From JBKPHS01 sp046729975 (GTDB taxonomy: Bacteria; Actinomycetota; Thermoleophilia; Solirubrobacterales; Thermoleophilaceae), in the NCBI GenBank assembly GCA_046729975.1, contig JBKPHS010000107.1, positions 1 through 20,200 on the forward strand: a stretch of 20,200 nt of DNA, in the 5' to 3' direction. A model generated the notes under the pieces. That model was given only the letters and a program-made list of their open reading frames with translations. It was not told the origin of the DNA and searched no databases. The position numbers were made by a program, and so were the translations under genes. This document shows, piece after piece, positions 13,777-20,200 of the stretch. Position 1 is the stretch's first letter, and every line of letters begins with the position of its first letter.

Positions 13777-14151
13777 ATGCTCCGCACCACTCGCAGGATG
13801 CGCAAGCAGCTGGTGGCGGCGACTGCCGTCGTCGCACTCGGCGTGCCGGCTACCTCGTCCGCGACAGTGGCCGAGCAGTACTTCGGCTCAGCGACTCCCG
13901 CCCGGGCGCAGCAAGACCAGCCGAGCCCAATGGATCTTCGATCGCCTGACGCGAAGGACGCGACGACAGCGTTCCAGGCTCCGCCGCGACCCGAGGTCGC
14001 CCGAGCGCCGGGCTTCGACTGGGGCGATGCCGGCATCGGAGCCGCCAGCGTCCTCGGGCTGGTGCTGATCCTGGTCTCGGTGATGTTGGCCGTTGTCCAT
14101 CGCAGGAGCCCGGCCACGGAGGGGCGGAAGGGTCCGGCCGTCACGTCCTGA
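13777..14151 (+). CDS. Small exported, membrane-anchored protein, function unknown
   Basis: 124 residues. A basic start (L-R-T-T-R-R-M-R-K) and hydrophobic core (about 12-25) with A-T-S-S-A near 29 form a signal peptide. A Pro/Ala/Gln-rich linker follows (about 40-78). One membrane span covers about 88-108, introduced by the motif F-D-W-G-D-A-G-I-G-A-A, with a positive H-R-R after it, placing the short C-terminus in the cytoplasm. I recall short proteins with this D-W-G-D-A-G-I-G segment as common in Thermoleophilia-type genomes, function unknown. ATG 13777 has a strong Shine-Dalgarno GAAAGGAG. It lies 60 bp upstream of the SARP gene on the same strand, so it may be a target or partner of that system. 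Confidence 0.75.
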   Translation: MLRTTRRMRKQLVAATAVVALGVPATSSATVAEQYFGSATPARAQQDQPSPMDLRSPDAKDATTAFQAPPRPEVARAPGFDWGDAGIGAASVLGLVLILVSVMLAVVHRRSPATEGRKGPAVTS

Positions 14152-14162
14152 ACGAGCTAGAC

Positions 14163-14201
14163 CTGCGAGGGATCGATGGTACGGTCGCAGAGACTCGCGA
14201 G
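14163..14201 (+). promoter_or_regulatory. Dyads around a putative -10 upstream of the SARP-kinase pair
   Basis: CTGCGA (14163-14168) and TCGCAG (14185-14190) form an inverted repeat that encloses or overlaps TACGGT (14180-14185), a possible -10 located 26 nt before ATG 14212. A perfect palindrome CTCGCGAG follows at 14194-14201, within the predicted leader. No Shine-Dalgarno is obvious before ATG 14212. These are pattern-based candidates for regulation of the operon. Confidence 0.4.
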
Positions 14202-14211
14202 TTGACCGCAG

Positions 14212-15801
14212 ATGGAATTCCGGCTCCTGGGCCCACTTGAGGTTGTGGAGCGCGATCGCCCGGTCGCGCTCGGCGGAGCCAAGCAGCGCTCGCTCCTCGC
14301 GGTGCTCCTGCTCCACTCGAATCAGGTCGTCTCGGCCGACCGCCTCATCGACGAGCTCTGGGGGGATGCGCCACCTCCGACGGCGGCCAAGAGCATTCAG
14401 GTCCACGTGTCCAGGCTTCGCAAGGAGCTCGGGGACGGCAGGGTCGCCACGCGCGCGCCCGGCTACGTCCTGCATGTCGATCCCTCGGAGCTCGACCTCG
14501 CCCGCTTCGATCAGCTCGTCGACGAGGCGAGCCGGGCCGATCCCAAGAGCGCCGCGGAGAAGCTCCGCCAGGCGCTGGCGCTCTGGCGCGGGCCGGCGCT
14601 GGCCGACCTGGCGTACGAGCCGTTCGCCCAGACCGAGATCGCGCGTCTCGAGGAGCTGCGCCTGGCCGTGCTCGAGCGCCGGATCGACGCCGATCTCGCC
14701 GCCGGCCGCCACGCGCAGCTCGTCGGGGAGCTGGAGGCGCTCGCCGCCGAGCATCCGCTCAGAGAGCGCCTCCGATGCCAGCTGATGCTCGCGCTCTACC
14801 GCTCGGCCCGCCAGGCCGAGGCCCTCGATGCCTACCGCGAGGCCCGGCGTGCGCTGTCGGAGCAGCTTGGCCTGGAGCCGAGCGAGGAGCTGAAGCAGCT
14901 CGAGCAGGCGATCCTGCGCCATGACCCGTCCCTCGACCTCCCGTCCGAGGCGCCGGTCGTCAGGCACACGCCGGCGCCGGAGCGGTCGGTCCTGATCGTT
15001 CCCGGGGCGCTCGACGGGCTCGCCGCGCTCCTCCGCCTCGGGCAGCCACTCGCGGCGTCCCAGCCGGCGCGGGAGCTGATCGTCGCGGCCGTCGTCGACT
15101 CGACGGAGCTGGGTCCCGCGTCGAAGGCGCTCGCCGATCGCCGAGACGAGCTCCTGGCCGACGGTGTCGCCTCGAGGACGGCCGCGTTCTCGTCGCCGGC
15201 GCCGGGCGACGACGTCGTTCGGCTCGCGTCTCAGGAGAGCGTCGACCTGTTGTTGATGGACGCAGGCGGGTCCCCGCTTGGCGGCGAAGCCGCCGTCATC
15301 CTCGAGCAGGCGCCGTGCGACGTCGCCATGCTGGTCGAGGCGGGCGGCTCGCTCCGCGAGGGTCCGGTGGTCGTTCCCTTCGGCGCCGCCTGGCACGACT
15401 GGGCTGCGTTGGAGCTCGGAGCCTGGGTCGCCCGTGCGACGGGTTCGCCGCTGCGGCTGATCGGCGCGGCCTCCGACAGGCGGCAGAACGGTCGCGACGC
15501 GAGCCGCCTCCTCGCCGACGCCTCGCTGATCGTCCAGCGGAGCGCAGGGGTCGTGGCCGAGCCCCTACTCGCCCGCGCCGGAAGGAAGGGAGTGATGGCT
15601 CAGGCCGACGAGGCCGGCCTGCTGGTGGTCGGCCTATCCGAGCGCTGGCGGCAGGAGGGCCTCGGCCGGGTGCGCACAGAGCTCGTCGAGGCACCGCCCG
15701 CGCCGTCGGTGCTGATCCGACGGGGACCACGGCCGGGCGGCCTGGCGCCGCCCGAGACCCGGACCCGCTTCGGCTGGTCGCTGACGGGAAGCACGCCGTG
15801 A
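14212..15801 (+). CDS. SARP/BTAD transcriptional regulator with two USP-like domains
   Basis: 529 residues. Residues 1-90 are an OmpR-type winged helix typical of SARP activators (M-E-F-R-L-L-G-P-L-E-V, K-Q-R-S-L-L-A-V-L-L-L, D-R-L-I-D-E-L-W, V-H-V-S-R-L-R-K and G-Y-V-L-H-V). Residues 91-240 are the bacterial transcriptional activator (BTAD) helical repeats, ending L-G-L-E-P-S-E-E-L-K-Q-L-E. From about 256 to 503 there are two alpha/beta units resembling universal stress protein or antiporter-tail domains: E-R-S-V-L-I-V-P-G ... C-D-V-A-M-L-V and G-P-V-V-V-P-F-G-A ... P-S-V-L-I-R-R-G. A conserved-looking tail (G-L-A-P-P-E-T-R-T-R-F-W-type) ends the protein. AfsR instead carries NB-ARC and TPR parts and EmbR an FHA domain, so this layout is unusual. 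It overlaps the receptor kinase gene by 4 bp (GTGA), implying coupled translation and a functional pair. Confidence 0.9.
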   Translation: MEFRLLGPLEVVERDRPVALGGAKQRSLLAVLLLHSNQVVSADRLIDELWGDAPPPTAAKSIQVHVSRLRKELGDGRVATRAPGYVLHVDPSELDLARFDQLVDEASRADPKSAAEKLRQALALWRGPALADLAYEPFAQTEIARLEELRLAVLERRIDADLAAGRHAQLVGELEALAAEHPLRERLRCQLMLALYRSARQAEALDAYREARRALSEQLGLEPSEELKQLEQAILRHDPSLDLPSEAPVVRHTPAPERSVLIVPGALDGLAALLRLGQPLAASQPARELIVAAVVDSTELGPASKALADRRDELLADGVASRTAAFSSPAPGDDVVRLASQESVDLLLMDAGGSPLGGEAAVILEQAPCDVAMLVEAGGSLREGPVVVPFGAAWHDWAALELGAWVARATGSPLRLIGAASDRRQNGRDASRLLADASLIVQRSAGVVAEPLLARAGRKGVMAQADEAGLLVVGLSERWRQEGLGRVRTELVEAPPAPSVLIRRGPRPGGLAPPETRTRFGWSLTGSTP

Positions 15802-18800
15802 GCCTGGCCATCGGCCCCGGCGCCACGTTCGCCGGTTATCGGATCGAGTCGCTGGTCGGCCGCGGCGGGATGGGCGTCGTCTACAGGGCGACCGACCTCT
15901 CGCTGGAGCGCCCCGTGGCACTGAAGCTGATCGCGCCCGAGCTGGCGGAGGACGATCGCTTTCGATCCCGCTTCCTGAAGGAGCCTCGCCTCGCGGCCGC
16001 GCTCGACCACCCGAACGTGGTGCCGATCTACGAGGCCGGCGAGCGGGACGGGCAGCTCTACCTGGCGATGCGCTTCGTCGAGGGAAGCGACCTGAAGACG
16101 ATCCTCCAGCGGGAACGCAAGCTGCCGCCCGAGCGGGCGCTTCGGATCCTCGCCCAGATCGCCGGCGCGCTCGACGCGGCCCACCGGCGCCGCCTCGTGC
16201 ACCGCGACGTGAAGCCGGCGAACGTCCTTCTCGACGAGAACGAGCATGCCTACCTGACGGACTTCGGAATCACCAAGCGGCTCGGCGGCGTCTCGACCGA
16301 CACGGGACGGCTGGTCGGCACGCTCGACTACCTGGCGCCAGAGCAGATCCGCGGCGAGGCGATCGACGGGCGCACCGACTGCTACTCGCTCGCCTCCGTG
16401 CTCTACGAGTGCCTTTCGGGGACTCCGCCCTTCCGCCGGGAGACGGAGGCGGAGACGATGTGGGCGCACATGCAGGAGCAGCCGGCGCCGCTGCGAGGCT
16501 TCGCGAAGCTCGACCCGGTGATACGGCGGGCGCTCGCGAAGGAAAGGGAGAACCGATACTCGACTTGCGGTGAGCTGATCGATGCCGCGGCCGGCGCGCT
16601 CGGCCTCACCGTGCCGGCCCGCTTCTCGCTCGCACCGCCCGCGCTCGTGCGCCGCCGGCGCGCCGTCTTCGCCGCCGGGCTACTCGTGCTCGCCGCGTCC
16701 CTAGCCGCGGGGATCGTGGCGCTGACCAGCGGCGGGGACGGCGGAGGCACGCCGCTCGAGAACGGCGTCGCCGCCATCGACCCCGCGAACGGCGAAGTCG
16801 CCTCGCTGACCGGGTCCAACGCCGTCCCAGGCAACGTCGCTGTCGGCGAGGGCGCCATCTGGGTGGTGAACACCGAGGACGAGAGCGTCTCACGCATCGA
16901 CCCTGACACCAAGGAGATCGACAAGACATTCAAGACGGGCGGCGTGGCGAGCGAGCTCGCGGCCGGCGAAGGGGCGCTCTGGGTCGGGAACGCCGGTGGT
17001 CGCGGCGAGACCAACACCATTGTCAGCATCTCCCGGGTCGATCCCGAGTCGGGCAGGGTCACGCGGACCGTGAGGCTCCCGGGCGGCAACTCGGGAGGCA
17101 ACTCGGGGGTCTTCCCGATTGCGGGCCTCCCTCGGCTCGCCGTGGGAGCCGGGGCGGTCTGGGCGCTCAACCCCGACCGCAGCGTTTCGCGCATCGATCC
17201 CCGGAGCGGCAAGCTCGTCGCCAGGATCGACGCCGAGGCCGAGACGATCGCGGCCGGTGACGAGGGGGTCTGGCTCCCCGCCGACGACCCGCCCGCCGTC
17301 ATGGGGATCGATCCGCGCACGAACCGGGTCTCGGAGAGGATTCCGGTGAGTACGCAGGGCCTGTGGGGAGTCGCCGTCGGCGCCGGCTCGGTGTGGGCGA
17401 CGGCGCGGGAGGACGGCCTCGTCTTCCGAATCGAGCCCGGGCGAAACCCGACCACGAGGACGATCGACGTGGGCGTCGGTGTGACGCTCGCGGACTTCGG
17501 CGAGGGGTCGCTCTGGACGGGCAACTACATCGACGGGCGGGTGTCCCGGATCGACCCCGGCACGAACAGCGTGACCGCGAAGGCCTCGATCGGCGCCCCG
17601 CAGGCGCTCGCGGCCGGAGCCGGCGCGGCTTGGGTCAGCGTCGCCGGCGGGACGACCGCCGGCGCCCTTCCGGCGTCCAGCTGCGGCGAGGTCGCGTCGG
17701 GTGCTGGGAAGCCGGACGTCCTGATCGCGTCGGACCTCCCGCTCCAGGGCCCTTTCAGCGCCGACCCCCGCGCGATAGCGAACGCGATCCGCTTCGTCAT
17801 GGAGCGGCGCCGCTTCAAGGCGGGCGAGTACGCGGTCGGCTACCAGTCCTGCGACGTGTCGACCCCGCAGACCGCCGGCTTCGAGTTCCGCAAATGCGCT
17901 GCGAACGCGAACGCCTATGCGCGCGCGAAGCAGCTGGTGGCGGTGATCGGCTCGTGGTCCTCCTTCTGCTCCGAGGTGGAGCTCCCGATCGTCAACCGAG
18001 CCCCGGGTGGGCCCCTGGCGATGATTAGCCCTGCGAACACCGGCCCGAACCTGACCCGGGGCGGCCCGCTTGCGGAGTCGAGAGGCGAGCCGGGGGTGTT
18101 CTACCCGACCGGCGTGCGGAACTTCGTCCGGGTCGCCCCCCGCGAGGACCTGCTGGGGGTTGCCGACGCCATGCTCGCGAAGCGGCTCGGGCTGAGGCGC
18201 GTCCACGTGCTGTACGACAGCGCCAGCGACGACTGGAGGATCGTGCACGCGGACCCGTTCCGCCGGGCGGCCCGCAGGCTCGGGCTCCGAGTGTCCGGCT
18301 CCCAGGGGTTCGATCCAGCGGCGAAGAGCTACGACGCGCTCGCGCGCCGAGTCGCGCGTTCCGGCGCTCAGGCCGTCTTCATCGGCGGCCAGGTGTTCGA
18401 GGGCGGCGACCGGCTGCTGAAGGCCCTGCGCGCCCGCCTCGGGTCCCGGGTCAAGATCATGGTCGCCGAGCCATTCGGGTTCGTTCCCGAGCTGCTGAAG
18501 ATGGCGGGACCCGCGGCCCACGGCGTGTACATCAGCGGGCCCGACGTCCCACCCGGCGCGCGCCAGCTGAGCCCCGCGGGGCGGCGCTTCGCCCGCGATT
18601 TCGGTGCCCTGACCAACCCCACCCAGTTTGTGCTGCCGGCGGCGCAGGCCACCGAGAGCGTCCTCCAAGCGATCGCACGCTCCGACGGGACGCGCGCCTC
18701 CGTCCTCGAGGAGCTGCGGACTTCCGAGATCAGGGACGGCCTCCTCGGCAGCTTCCGCTTCGACCGAAACGGCGACATCACGCCGGCCCAGATACCGATC

Positions 18801-18905
18801 TACCGCGTCACCGGCAAGACGCCGCCCGACGCCGGCCTCTACGACTTCTTCCAGGGCGCGGTCATCGACCGCGTCGTGACGGTGCCGGCGAAACTGGCTG
18901 ACTGA
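15798..18905 (+). CDS. Transmembrane Ser/Thr receptor kinase with beta-propeller and LivJ-like sensor domain
   Basis: 1035 residues. Residues 14-265 are a PknB-like kinase with all key residues: glycine loop G-R-G-G-M-G (21-26), Lys43 in V-A-L-K, Glu62, catalytic H-R-D-V-K-P-A-N with Asp137, D-F-G at 155-157, an activation loop with Ser166, Thr167, Thr169 and Thr175, and A-P-E-Q. Four arginines (285-288) then lead into one membrane span (about 289-310). Outside the cell, about 322-617 holds seven repeats pairing an I-D-P-type strand with a [A/S]-[x]-W strand, a seven-bladed propeller. Residues about 639-1035 form a branched-chain amino-acid-binding (type I periplasmic) domain beginning K-P-D-V-L-I-A-S-D-L-P-L-Q-G. 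Cysteines 629, 685, 700 and 724 could form disulfides. GTG 15798 overlaps the SARP stop (GTGA), with a weak GGAAG upstream. The frame continues upstream but only as shadow of the SARP gene. Confidence 0.93.
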   Translation: MSLAIGPGATFAGYRIESLVGRGGMGVVYRATDLSLERPVALKLIAPELAEDDRFRSRFLKEPRLAAALDHPNVVPIYEAGERDGQLYLAMRFVEGSDLKTILQRERKLPPERALRILAQIAGALDAAHRRRLVHRDVKPANVLLDENEHAYLTDFGITKRLGGVSTDTGRLVGTLDYLAPEQIRGEAIDGRTDCYSLASVLYECLSGTPPFRRETEAETMWAHMQEQPAPLRGFAKLDPVIRRALAKERENRYSTCGELIDAAAGALGLTVPARFSLAPPALVRRRRAVFAAGLLVLAASLAAGIVALTSGGDGGGTPLENGVAAIDPANGEVASLTGSNAVPGNVAVGEGAIWVVNTEDESVSRIDPDTKEIDKTFKTGGVASELAAGEGALWVGNAGGRGETNTIVSISRVDPESGRVTRTVRLPGGNSGGNSGVFPIAGLPRLAVGAGAVWALNPDRSVSRIDPRSGKLVARIDAEAETIAAGDEGVWLPADDPPAVMGIDPRTNRVSERIPVSTQGLWGVAVGAGSVWATAREDGLVFRIEPGRNPTTRTIDVGVGVTLADFGEGSLWTGNYIDGRVSRIDPGTNSVTAKASIGAPQALAAGAGAAWVSVAGGTTAGALPASSCGEVASGAGKPDVLIASDLPLQGPFSADPRAIANAIRFVMERRRFKAGEYAVGYQSCDVSTPQTAGFEFRKCAANANAYARAKQLVAVIGSWSSFCSEVELPIVNRAPGGPLAMISPANTGPNLTRGGPLAESRGEPGVFYPTGVRNFVRVAPREDLLGVADAMLAKRLGLRRVHVLYDSASDDWRIVHADPFRRAARRLGLRVSGSQGFDPAAKSYDALARRVARSGAQAVFIGGQVFEGGDRLLKALRARLGSRVKIMVAEPFGFVPELLKMAGPAAHGVYISGPDVPPGARQLSPAGRRFARDFGALTNPTQFVLPAAQATESVLQAIARSDGTRASVLEELRTSEIRDGLLGSFRFDRNGDITPAQIPIYRVTGKTPPDAGLYDFFQGAVIDRVVTVPAKLAD

Positions 18906-18993
18906 CCGCGCTCGACCTACTCCCGCAGGCGTAGGCAAAAAATCCGCCGCCAGGCCGACGACAAGCGCGTCGGGCTCGTGAAGGATGCAACCC
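18906..18993. other. Short intergenic region with A6 tract
   Basis: After the kinase stop there is a weak 5-bp inverted repeat CCTAC-N10-GTAGG (18916-18935) followed by A6 (18937-18942), the only such A-tract here. It lacks a T-run on the plus strand, so I do not call a terminator. It may hold the promoter of the small gene at 18994. Confidence 0.3.
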
Positions 18994-19216
18994 ATGCGTG
19001 AGCAGAACGGCATGTCGCCCACCGAGATCCGCGCCCGCCTCCACGGGCTGGCGCAGGAGCGCCTCGAGGCCGAGCGCTGGGGACTGGGCGAGAACGAGAC
19101 GTACATTGCCGACCTCGATGAGGAGATCGTGGCCCACCGACTGGCCTATGTCGGGGCGGCAGTGACCGAGATCGCGTTGCTGCGGGCCCGACCTGTCCGG
19201 TCCGAACTTCGGCTAG
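18994..19216 (+). CDS. Small conserved protein, probably frameshifted near its end
   Basis: The start ATG 18994 has a Shine-Dalgarno-like GAAGGA 8 nt upstream. The frame encodes M-R-E-Q-N-G-M-S-P-T-E-I-R-A-R-L, a charged helix, Y-I-A-D-L-D-E-E-I-V-A-H-R and Y-V-G-A-A-V-T-E-I-A-L-L-R-A, which I recall from short (about 70 residues) helical actinobacterial proteins ending in a L-S-G-P-x-x-G-type tail. As sequenced, the frame misses that tail and runs on to 19302 into the antisense of the next gene. If one C of the CCC run at 19187-19189 is removed, it reads D-L-S-G-P-N-F-G and stops at 19214-19216, giving about 73 residues. Function unknown. Either a recent frameshift or a base error in the sequence explains this. 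Confidence 0.65.
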
Positions 19217-19231
19217 GAGCCCGGCTCCCTA
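19214..19231. terminator. Hairpin spanning both convergent stop codons
   Basis: From TAG at 19214 to the opposing gene's stop (CTA, 19229-19231), the bases TAGGAGCC and GGCTCCCTA pair with one bulged C. The inner loop must open, leaving about 5-6 stable pairs. It fits a compact bidirectional end between convergent genes, but there is no U-tract. Confidence 0.35.
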
Positions 19232-20185
19232 ATCGTCGAGGCGGGGACGCAGCTCGCGCTCCCAGGCTTCGAAGAAGCGCTCCGGGTCTCCGGTCTGGAT
19301 GATCGCCACCCGGTCGAACCCTGCGTCGGTCCACTGCCTGATGGCGTCGAGATGGCGTTCGGCGTCCGGCCCGCACGAGACGACCTTGGCCACGTCCTCC
19401 TCGCGGACGCTCGCCGTGGCGGCCTCGAAGTTGACCGGATTCGGCAGCTCCGACTGCACCTTCCACCCCGGCAGCGAGAAGCGGAACCGCTCGTGCGCCG
19501 TGCGGCGGGCTCGCGCCTCGTCGTGGTCCACCGAGACGGCCAGCTGGCCGTACTTGGGTCTCCCGCCGCCGGTGGAATCGTCGAACGACCGCGTCAGTTC
19601 CGCGCGCGGCTCGGTCGCGACCATCCCGTCGCCCGCGCGGGCGGCGAGGTCGATCGACGCCGGGCCGCCCGCGGCGACGTGAACGGGCGGTGGCTCATCA
19701 GGGAGCGTGTAGATGCGAGCGTCCTCGACCGTGAAGTGCTTGCCATGGTGCGAGTGGAAGCCACCGGACCACAGCAGGCGCATGATCCCGATCGCCTCCT
19801 CGAGCATCTCGTGGCGAACGCTCGCGGGAGGCCAGCCGCGGCCGACGACGTGCTCGTTCAGGTTCTCCCCCGCGCCGACGCCCAGATGGAAGCGGCGGTG
19901 GCTCATCGCCGCCACCGTCGCGGCCTTCTGGGCGACGATCGCCGGGTGGTAGCGAAACGTCGGGCAGGTCACAAGGGACACGAGCTCGAGCTGGGTGGTC
20001 TGAACCGCGAGCGCGCCTAGGACGCTCCAGGCATATGGACTGTGCTCGTGCGAGTACAGCCACGGGTGGAAGTGGTCGGAGATCGTGACGAAGTCGAAGC
20101 CGACCTCCTCGGCCCGCGCAGCCTGCGCGAGGAGGTCGTCCGGGCCGTACAGCTCGCACATGAGGCTGTAGCCGTACTGGGTCAC
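19229..20185 (-). CDS. F420-dependent LLM-class oxidoreductase, FGD-like
   Basis: 318 residues of the luciferase-like TIM-barrel family that uses coenzyme F420. It resembles mycobacterial F420-dependent glucose-6-phosphate dehydrogenase (FGD1): S-D-H-F-H-P-W at 36-42 matches FGD1 residues around catalytic His40 and Trp44, here His38 and Trp42. C-P-T-F-R-Y-H-P-A-I-V-A-Q and G-V-G-A-G-E-N-L-N-E, with Glu107 in place of FGD1 Glu109, are also shared. The sugar-phosphate-binding lysines of FGD1 are not clearly kept, so the substrate may differ, and I give no gene symbol. GTG 20185 is fixed by Shine-Dalgarno AAAGGAG (rc of 20192-20198) 6 nt upstream. It converges on the small gene at 18994 with a 12-bp gap. 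Confidence 0.92.
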   Translation of the reverse strand: MTQYGYSLMCELYGPDDLLAQAARAEEVGFDFVTISDHFHPWLYSHEHSPYAWSVLGALAVQTTQLELVSLVTCPTFRYHPAIVAQKAATVAAMSHRRFHLGVGAGENLNEHVVGRGWPPASVRHEMLEEAIGIMRLLWSGGFHSHHGKHFTVEDARIYTLPDEPPPVHVAAGGPASIDLAARAGDGMVATEPRAELTRSFDDSTGGGRPKYGQLAVSVDHDEARARRTAHERFRFSLPGWKVQSELPNPVNFEAATASVREEDVAKVVSCGPDAERHLDAIRQWTDAGFDRVAIIQTGDPERFFEAWERELRPRLDD

Positions 20186-20200
20186 GTCGTGCTCCTTTCG

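Noticed and set aside
18916..18942. Hairpin plus A6 after the kinase as a rho-independent terminator
   Set aside because: The stem is only 5 bp with a 10-nt loop, and the tract is A rather than T on the plus strand.
16890..19106. Long open frame on the minus strand antisense to the kinase (about 738 codons)
   Set aside because: It is a product of GC-rich codon bias opposite a clearly real gene; its translation is Arg/Asp/Gly-rich low-complexity with no motifs.
1..20200. Horizontal transfer, mobile elements, CRISPR, tRNA or rRNA
   Set aside because: I saw no transposase or integrase motifs, no regularly spaced repeats, no cloverleaf-like sequence and no shift to low GC anywhere in the window.

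Overview
The window is GC-rich (my estimate is near 70%), uses GTG and TTG starts freely, and is densely coded on both strands. The gene set points to a deep-branching actinobacterium. It includes an F420-type luciferase-like oxidoreductase, DUF427, a SARP-type regulator beside a Ser/Thr receptor kinase, a CHAD/CYTH pair, and short lineage-type proteins such as one with a D-W-G-D-A-G-I-G membrane segment. Thermoleophilia (Solirubrobacterales or Gaiellales) is my best guess; this is inference from gene content only. I see no tRNA, rRNA, CRISPR array, insertion sequence or phage gene.

Layout. Positions 1-882 (minus) hold the 5' part of a GH3 glycosidase and a DUF202 membrane protein, divergent from a YugP-type zinc peptidase (924-1598, plus). 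A 204-bp gene-free stretch with several dyads follows. On the minus strand come an uncharacterised membrane protein and msrA. Divergent from msrA, on the plus strand, are a two-domain DUF427 protein, a cytochrome P450 and a DUF2269 membrane protein. On the minus strand 5821-7184 is a cupin protein and a multi-pass membrane protein, the latter divergent from a TetR regulator (7207-7848). Next, on the plus strand, are a secreted FN3-type protein with a probable SigB/SigF-type promoter, and a cytidylate-kinase-like protein. On the minus strand, CHAD, CYTH and glutathione-S-transferase-like genes run as a likely operon (11926 down to 9562). Divergent from it, across a strong palindrome, is a type II NADH dehydrogenase followed by a small dimeric alpha/beta-barrel protein.

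The most notable region is 13680-18905. A small secreted or membrane-anchored protein precedes two translationally overlapping genes. The first is a SARP/BTAD regulator carrying two USP-like domains instead of an NB-ARC ATPase. The second is a 1035-residue receptor kinase: cytoplasmic PknB-like kinase, one membrane span, a seven-repeat beta-propeller and a LivJ-like periplasmic-binding domain. The pair recalls Streptomyces AfsR/AfsK and mycobacterial EmbR/PknH but has different sensory parts on both partners. I infer a one-step signalling route: an extracellular ligand or cell-surface state is sensed, the kinase phosphorylates the SARP, and transcription changes. The window ends with a small gene that looks frameshifted, converging on an FGD-like F420-dependent oxidoreductase.

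Two translation styles are visible. One group of genes has clear Shine-Dalgarno sequences (3201, 13354, 13777, and the minus-strand starts at 6180, 10845 and 20185). Another group has a TAnnnT-like hexamer 6-10 nt upstream of a start and no Shine-Dalgarno, which suggests leaderless transcripts.
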